NCBI GenBank assembly: GCA_022837245.1
Contig: JALHHX010000113.1
Coordinates: forward strand, 1-7,056
DNA from: Lentisphaerota bacterium
GTDB lineage: Bacteria > Verrucomicrobiota > Kiritimatiellia > RFP12 > UBA3636
Direction of reading: 5' to 3'
DNA: 7,056 bases
The notes beneath the pieces were generated by a model. It saw nothing but the letters and a program-made list of their open reading frames with translations, ran no database searches and was not told the origin of the DNA. Below, in pieces: positions 6,886 to 7,056 of the stretch. The position numbers and the translations under genes are program-made. Position 1 is the stretch's first letter; every line of letters starts with the position of its first letter.

Positions 6886-6900
6886 ACTCGCCTTTCGAGT
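6886..6900 (-). repeat. Small hairpin ACTCG-AAAGG-CGAGT in the leader of the PHP gene
   Basis: The minus strand forms a perfect 5-bp stem (ACTCG with CGAGT) around the loop AAAGG. The loop is the ribosome binding site of the 12-codon leader ORF, so folding would present that site in a loop. It follows the possible -10 box directly and would lie at or near the 5' end of the transcript. The stem is short, so stability is modest. Confidence 0.35.
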
Positions 6901-6904
6901 TGTT

Positions 6905-6910
6905 AGTATA
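6905..6910 (-). promoter_or_regulatory. Possible -10 box TATACT upstream of the PHP gene
   Basis: The minus strand reads TGCTGTATACTAACA. TATACT is a good match to the TATAAT consensus and would place the transcript start near 6898, about 55 nt before the gene start. At 15-18 nt upstream I find only AGGTTC- or GTTCAT-like sequence, so no good -35 supports it. PVC promoters are not well defined, so this is a candidate only. Confidence 0.3.
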
Positions 6911-6976
6911 CAGCAAATCGGAAGCATGAACCTACTCTTTTTTATACTCCGAAGCGGTCGGGTGTGTGTCAGGAAA

Positions 6977-6999
6977 ATGACATAGTTGTCGGATGTCAT
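6977..6999. repeat. Inverted repeat ATGACAT ... ATGTCAT, possible operator or weak terminator
   Basis: Two perfect 7-bp arms (6977-6983 and 6993-6999) flank 9 bp. The dyad lies about 70 bp upstream of the possible -10 box, which could suit a transcription-factor site. On the minus strand the second arm runs into TTTTCC, so the RNA could also form a weak terminator for a gene to the right of the window. A minus-strand frame entering from the edge stops at TGA 6998-6996, inside the first arm, which fits that second reading. Confidence 0.3.
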
Positions 7000-7056
7000 G
7001 CCGCAAATGCGGGCTTCCTGCGAACACCTTTGCGCTTTCGGGGGCTCTTCCAGTAC

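Noticed and set aside
6938..6972. CTGACA and TATAAA as a promoter for the PHP gene
   Set aside because: The spacer is 20 bp, too long for a normal sigma-70-type promoter, so I do not list it.
6871..7056. Minus-strand frame open from the right edge for about 62 codons, ending at TAA
   Set aside because: It runs through the possible promoter, hairpin and leader ORF, and its composition (scattered Cys, no motif) does not look like a protein C-terminus. The stretch is too short to exclude chance.
1..7056. CRISPR array, tRNA, rRNA, transposase or insertion sequence ends
   Set aside because: I saw no regularly spaced repeats, no tRNA- or rRNA-like stretches, no transposase motifs and no terminal inverted repeats.

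Overview
This window carries four genes on the minus strand, transcribed from right to left. They look like one polysaccharide- or glycan-processing locus from a member of the PVC group (Planctomycetota, Verrucomicrobiota, Lentisphaerota or Kiritimatiellota). The phylum call is an inference. It rests on the combination of a DUF4838-type protein, a single-domain GH20, a secreted Gfo/Idh/MocA-like protein and a PHP-domain lipoprotein, and on GC-rich coding regions separated by AT-rich gaps. There is no rRNA, tRNA or housekeeping marker to confirm it.

Layout in transcription order. Positions 7056-6845 are non-coding or leader sequence: a 7-bp inverted repeat, a possible -10 box, a small hairpin and a 12-codon leader ORF with its own ribosome binding site. 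Positions 6844-4565 encode a 759-residue lipoprotein with an N-terminal PHP metal-dependent phosphoesterase domain, beta-rich linker domains and a C-terminal CBM9-like domain. After 46 bp, 4518-3247 encode a 423-residue exported protein of a poorly characterised family, probably a degenerate Gfo/Idh/MocA relative. After an 84-bp AT-rich gap containing a perfect AGGAGG, 3162-1471 encode a GH20 beta-hexosaminidase-like enzyme with an intact Asp-Glu pair and no signal peptide. After another 71 bp, 1399-1 encode the first 466 residues of an exported DUF4838 protein (alpha-glucuronidase/hexosaminidase-like N-terminal domain plus TIM-barrel-like domain), cut by the left window edge.

The same orientation, short gaps and lack of a strong terminator between genes suggest co-transcription. 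A reasonable inference is that the exported proteins act on an extracellular or periplasmic amino-sugar- or uronate-containing glycan, while the GH20 enzyme trims fragments in the cytoplasm. No transporter or regulator is visible here, and the substrate cannot be named from sequence alone.

The most noteworthy signals are: (1) a matching Cys-x-Ser-His-Pro ... Cys-x-x-Cys framework in the GH20 and DUF4838 proteins, with the catalytic Asp-Glu of one apparently replaced by Asp-Gly in the other; (2) tiny ORFs with good ribosome binding sites placed just before, or overlapping, the starts of two genes; and (3) a PHP phosphoesterase tethered as a lipoprotein and joined to a carbohydrate-binding-like domain.
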